This document shows positions 61,514-64,000 of a DNA stretch of 64,000 bases, piece after piece. Position numbers and translations under genes: made by a program. The notes below the pieces were generated by a model. The model worked only from the letters and a program-made list of their open reading frames with translations, had not been told where the DNA came from and did not search any database. How positions within the stretch are numbered: position 1 is the stretch's first letter; each line of letters begins with the position of its first letter. Source of the DNA: Mesorhizobium huakuii (GTDB lineage: Bacteria; Pseudomonadota; Alphaproteobacteria; Rhizobiales; Rhizobiaceae); contig NZ_BSNY01000012.1 of the NCBI RefSeq assembly GCF_030160235.1, forward strand, positions 434,001 to 498,000. Reading direction: 5' to 3'.

Positions 61514-62508
61514 GAGGCCTGCTTCTGGCCGACATCCTGCCGCGACAGGTAGTCGCGAAAGCTGATGCATTCGACATCTGATTTGACGCAGACCTCGCCG
61601 GCGAAGCGCTCCAGCGCGTTCCAGTAGGCGCCATCATTCATCAGCGTGAAGTGGAAGCCGAGTTCCAGCGGAATGCGCTTGCCCTGGTACTGTGCATCGA
61701 AGGCGGCGCGAAACGCCTGATAGGTCCGGTCGGCGAACTCGTCCGCCTTGCTCGGCCGCTCGAAGCCGCCGGAATGCCTGACATAGAGATTGTAATCCAT
61801 GGCGATCACCGGCCTGGAATTCGGACCTTCCGGGATCTGCGGCAGTGAAAAGCGGGTGATGCCGCCAACGGTTGGCGGCAGAACAGGGCCTTGTGAGACG
61901 CCGCTGGCGTCGAACTGGTAGCCGGCGGCCGGCAGCGCCTCATAAAGCGCCTTGCTGGTCGACAGATAGGGCGCGCGGAAACCGACCACGGCATGCCGGG
62001 TGAAATCGCGCCAGCCGTCGGGTTCCGGCGTAATGCCGTTGATTGCATAGGCGTTCTCGAGAATGTGTTCGAACGAGGCGAATTCCTTCAGCCAGTCGGC
62101 CTTGCTCCAGTCCTTGCCGTCGAAATGGCCGCAAGCGTGGCTGGCGATGTCGTGGCCTTCATGCGCGGCGAGGCCGATCTGTTCGAGCCGCTCGGCCACT
62201 TCCTGTTTGGAGGCGGCAAAGCCGATATTGGATTTGCCTGCTGTTTTGCCTGGTGGGGTGTATTCCTTGCGTGTCTCCGGCGACAGCAGGAAGACGCAGG
62301 AGAGAAAATAGGTGAAATGCGCGCCGGTGCGCTGCGCCAAAGCGCGGCTGCGCTTCCACTGCGAGATGTCGCGGGCACTGTCGAAGGAGATGATCACCAC
62401 CTGCTTCAGCTTTGCCGGCATTGGCGGCGCGGGCGGATCGGCCAGGGCCACGCCGGCGGTGGCTAGCGAGACAAGCGAAAACACGGCAACGCGGGACAAA
62501 CAAGGCAT
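61501..62508 (-). CDS. Polysaccharide deacetylase-like protein, exported
   Basis: Exported protein of 335 residues with a Sec signal peptide (residues 1-24, ending GVALA). The NodB-like fold is suggested by VIISFDSARD at the first strand (one Asp where the family has Asp-Asp), HDIASHACGHFDG with the His-x-x-x-His metal pair, VVGFRAPYLST and ELGFHFTLMN. It may trim N-acetyl groups of cell wall or surface sugars. Start ATG 62508 has a weak ribosome binding site; upstream frame crosses the palindrome array. Confidence 0.83.
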   Translation of the reverse strand: MPCLSRVAVFSLVSLATAGVALADPPAPPMPAKLKQVVIISFDSARDISQWKRSRALAQRTGAHFTYFLSCVFLLSPETRKEYTPPGKTAGKSNIGFAASKQEVAERLEQIGLAAHEGHDIASHACGHFDGKDWSKADWLKEFASFEHILENAYAINGITPEPDGWRDFTRHAVVGFRAPYLSTSKALYEALPAAGYQFDASGVSQGPVLPPTVGGITRFSLPQIPEGPNSRPVIAMDYNLYVRHSGGFERPSKADEFADRTYQAFRAAFDAQYQGKRIPLELGFHFTLMNDGAYWNALERFAGEVCVKSDVECISFRDYLSRQDVGQKQASVGG

Positions 62509-62590
62509 CGGCAAATTTACGAGCTCCGGGCGGTCAGCAAGCCGGCTATCCCGGAAATGTGGCGTGGGTGCGATTGGGCTTTTTTGCCGG

Positions 62591-62650
62591 TTTGCCCCGG
62601 GGCAAACATCGGCTTGCCCAGGGGCAAGCATCCGTTTGCCCCTGGGGATT
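62591..62650. repeat. Three palindromes at 22-bp spacing
   Basis: TTTGCCCCGGGGCAAA (62591-62606) is a perfect 16-bp palindrome; CTTGCCCAGGGGCAAG (62613-62628) has one mismatched pair; TTTGCCCCTGGGGATT (62635-62650) is a weaker third unit. Their centres are exactly 22 bases apart, about two helical turns, with CATCGG or CATCCG between them. The array lies between the divergent deacetylase and YfgM-like genes and looks like a set of operators bound on one face of the DNA. Confidence 0.8.
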
Positions 62651-62748
62651 GGGCGATTTTCCGGCCGGACCCCTTCCATGCCGACAAAATTTCGCTAAAA
62701 CGCGGGCTCATGAACCGCCCCGGCCCGGGGCAGGAATGGTTTTGATTG

Positions 62749-63414
62749 ATGTCCGACGACAGTTTTATCCGTGAAGTCAACGACGAGATGCGTCGCGAGC
62801 AGGCGCAGAAGCTGTGGGACCGTTTCGGCCCGGCTTTGCTCGGCATCGCGATCCTCGTGGTGCTCGGCACCGCCGCCTTCGTCGGCTATCGCTATTGGGA
62901 TGAGACGCGCGCCAACCGCTCCGGCGATGCCTTCTCGCAAGCCTTGAAACTTGCCAATGACGGCAAGAACGACGAAGCGCTGGCCGCGCTCGATCAGCTG
63001 GAGAAGGACGGCTACGGCGCCTATCCGCTGCTGGCCCGCATGCGCGCCGCCACCGTCAAGGCGAGCAAGGGCGACACTGCCGCCGCCGTCAAGGATTTCG
63101 ACGACGTCGCCGCCGACACCGCCATCCCCCAGGGCATTCGTGACATGGCGCGGCTCAGGGCAGCCCTGCTGCTCGTCGACCACGGTTCCTTCGCCGATGT
63201 CTCCAGCCGAGTCGAGGCGCTGACATCGGACACCAACACGCTGCGCCACACGGCGCGCGAGGCGCTCGGCCTTGCCGCCTGGAAGGAAGGCAAGACCCAG
63301 GACGCGTTGAAGCTGTTCGACCAGATCGCCGCCGATGACGGCGCCCCGCGCAACACCCGCGAGCGGGCAACGCTGATGTCCGAGCTGATCCGCGGCTCGG
63401 GCAATGCCTCGTAA
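62749..63414 (+). CDS. YfgM-like tetratricopeptide membrane protein
   Basis: Inner-membrane protein of 221 residues with one N-terminal helix (GPALLGIAILVVLGTAAFVG) and TPR repeats in the periplasm (ALKLANDGKNDEALAALDQL, AWKEGKTQDALKLFDQIAAD). In many proteobacteria the YfgM gene stands shortly before der, as here (BamB is often between them and is missing). YfgM assists export of envelope proteins. ATG 62749 is preferred over a TTG three bases up. Confidence 0.88.
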   Translation: MSDDSFIREVNDEMRREQAQKLWDRFGPALLGIAILVVLGTAAFVGYRYWDETRANRSGDAFSQALKLANDGKNDEALAALDQLEKDGYGAYPLLARMRAATVKASKGDTAAAVKDFDDVAADTAIPQGIRDMARLRAALLLVDHGSFADVSSRVEALTSDTNTLRHTAREALGLAAWKEGKTQDALKLFDQIAADDGAPRNTRERATLMSELIRGSGNAS

Positions 63415-63463
63415 ATGCATGTCGCCCAAAAGTGTGCAGCGGTTTTGGGACAACGACATGCAT
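63415..63463. repeat. 49-bp palindromic intergenic element
   Basis: ATGCATGTCG (63415-63424) and CGACATGCAT (63454-63463) are exact reverse complements, with CCCAAAA and TTTTGGG pairing further in. It starts directly after the stop codon of the YfgM-like gene and ends 14 bases before der. This repeat type is common in Mesorhizobium-like genomes; the hairpin may separate expression of the two genes. Confidence 0.75.
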
Positions 63464-63477
63464 GATTGTAGGACCGT

Positions 63478-64000
63478 ATGACCTTCAAAGTCGCCATCAT
63501 CGGCAGACCTAACGTCGGCAAATCGACCCTTTTCAATCGGCTGGTGGGAAGGAAGCTGGCGCTTGTCGATGACACGCCGGGCGTCACCCGCGACCGTCGC
63601 GTCCATGCCGCCAAGCTCTACGATTTGCATTTCGACGTCATCGACACTGCCGGTTTCGAGGACGCCGGCGCCTCGACCTTGCCCGGCCGCATGCGCGCGC
63701 AGACCGAGATCGCCATCCACGAAGCCGACCTGATCTTCTTCACCATCGACGCCAAGTCCGGCCTGCTGCCCGACGACAGGACCTTCGCCGAGATCGTGCG
63801 CAAGTCCGGCAAGCCCGTGGTGCTGGTCGCCAACAAGGCCGAGGCCAAGGGCGCGCAGGGCGGCATGCTGGAAGCCTGGGAGCTTGGACTTGGCGAGCCG
63901 ATCCCGGTTTCCGCCGAACATGGACAGGGCATGCCCGATCTGCGCGATGCGGTGATCGCGGCCCTCGGCGAGGCGCGCGCCTTCGGCGAAGAGGAAGAGG
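63478..64000 (+). CDS. der: Ribosome biogenesis GTPase Der, 3' end outside window
   Basis: First 174 residues of the double GTPase Der (EngA), needed for 50S ribosomal subunit assembly. The first G domain is complete: G1 [12 protein letters not shown]2 Thr in TPGVTRDR, G3 DTAGFED, G4 VANKAE, G5 region PVSAEHGQG. Start ATG 63478 has GTAGGA upstream. The second G domain and KH-like domain lie beyond the edge. Confidence 0.96.
   Translation, partial: MTFKVAIIGRPNVGKSTLFNRLVGRKLALVDDTPGVTRDRRVHAAKLYDLHFDVIDTAGFEDAGASTLPGRMRAQTEIAIHEADLIFFTIDAKSGLLPDDRTFAEIVRKSGKPVVLVANKAEAKGAQGGMLEAWELGLGEPIPVSAEHGQGMPDLRDAVIAALGEARAFGEEEE

Noticed and set aside
62591-62650. CRISPR array
   Set aside because: Only three units of 16 bases, spacers of six similar bases and no cas genes; palindromic operators explain it better.

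Overview
The window is a dense, high-GC chromosomal stretch from an alphaproteobacterium of the order Hyphomicrobiales (Rhizobiales), most like Mesorhizobium. This rests on the many ABC uptake systems, a BacA/SbmA-type peptide importer, Tat-type solute-binding proteins and rhizobial-style palindromic intergenic repeats (50685-50822, 57491-57590, 63415-63463). I could not run a database search, so the genus is an inference. No rRNA, tRNA, CRISPR array, transposase or integrase was seen.

Layout. 1-3266: a glycine betaine/proline ABC importer (permease cut by the window edge). 3709-4473: a lone SDR oxidoreductase. 4563-12056: an AT-richer cell-surface glycan cassette (two membrane acyltransferases, a methyltransferase, a GT2 glycosyltransferase and a methyltransferase-GT2 fusion). 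It is bounded by 251-bp direct repeats that are two copies of the 3' end of a DUF427 gene; one copy belongs to the intact gene, the other is a degenerate stub. 12847-24488: a peptide/opine-type ABC importer with two paralogous Tat-exported binding proteins, a LysR regulator, two enolase-superfamily enzymes and a GntR regulator with a clear palindromic operator. 24555-26359: an Fe(II)/2-oxoglutarate oxygenase of the HalD/BesD type, with an intact HxD motif, divergent from a LysR gene. 26398-31824: an RND efflux operon with a small leading gene, divergent from its TetR regulator.

32160-47676: a large carbohydrate region, nearly all on the minus strand: LacI, two ribose-type ABC systems (one with two permeases and two ATPases around a single binding protein), an FAH-family hydrolase, a mutarotase-like protein, an SDR, an enolase-superfamily dehydratase, a GntR regulator and a divergent SMP-30 lactonase. 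Together these look like a non-phosphorylative route: sugar to lactone to sugar acid to 2-keto-3-deoxy acid, then cleavage.

47822-52554: a polyamine-type ABC operon with an embedded XRE-cupin regulator. 52679-58814: small regulatory, stress and housekeeping genes (Zn-ribbon-like protein, SRAP, NTF2-like, ArsR/AHSA1 pair, ArsC/Spx-like, DUF488, M29 aminopeptidase, LysR). 58930-64000: an MFS transporter, BacA/SbmA, a polysaccharide deacetylase, a three-unit 22-bp palindrome array, a YfgM-like protein and the start of der.

The most unusual features are the repeat-bounded glycan island, the 22-bp-spaced palindromes at 62591-62650, the HalD-type oxygenase beside an orphan catabolic operon, and the two-permease sugar transporter.
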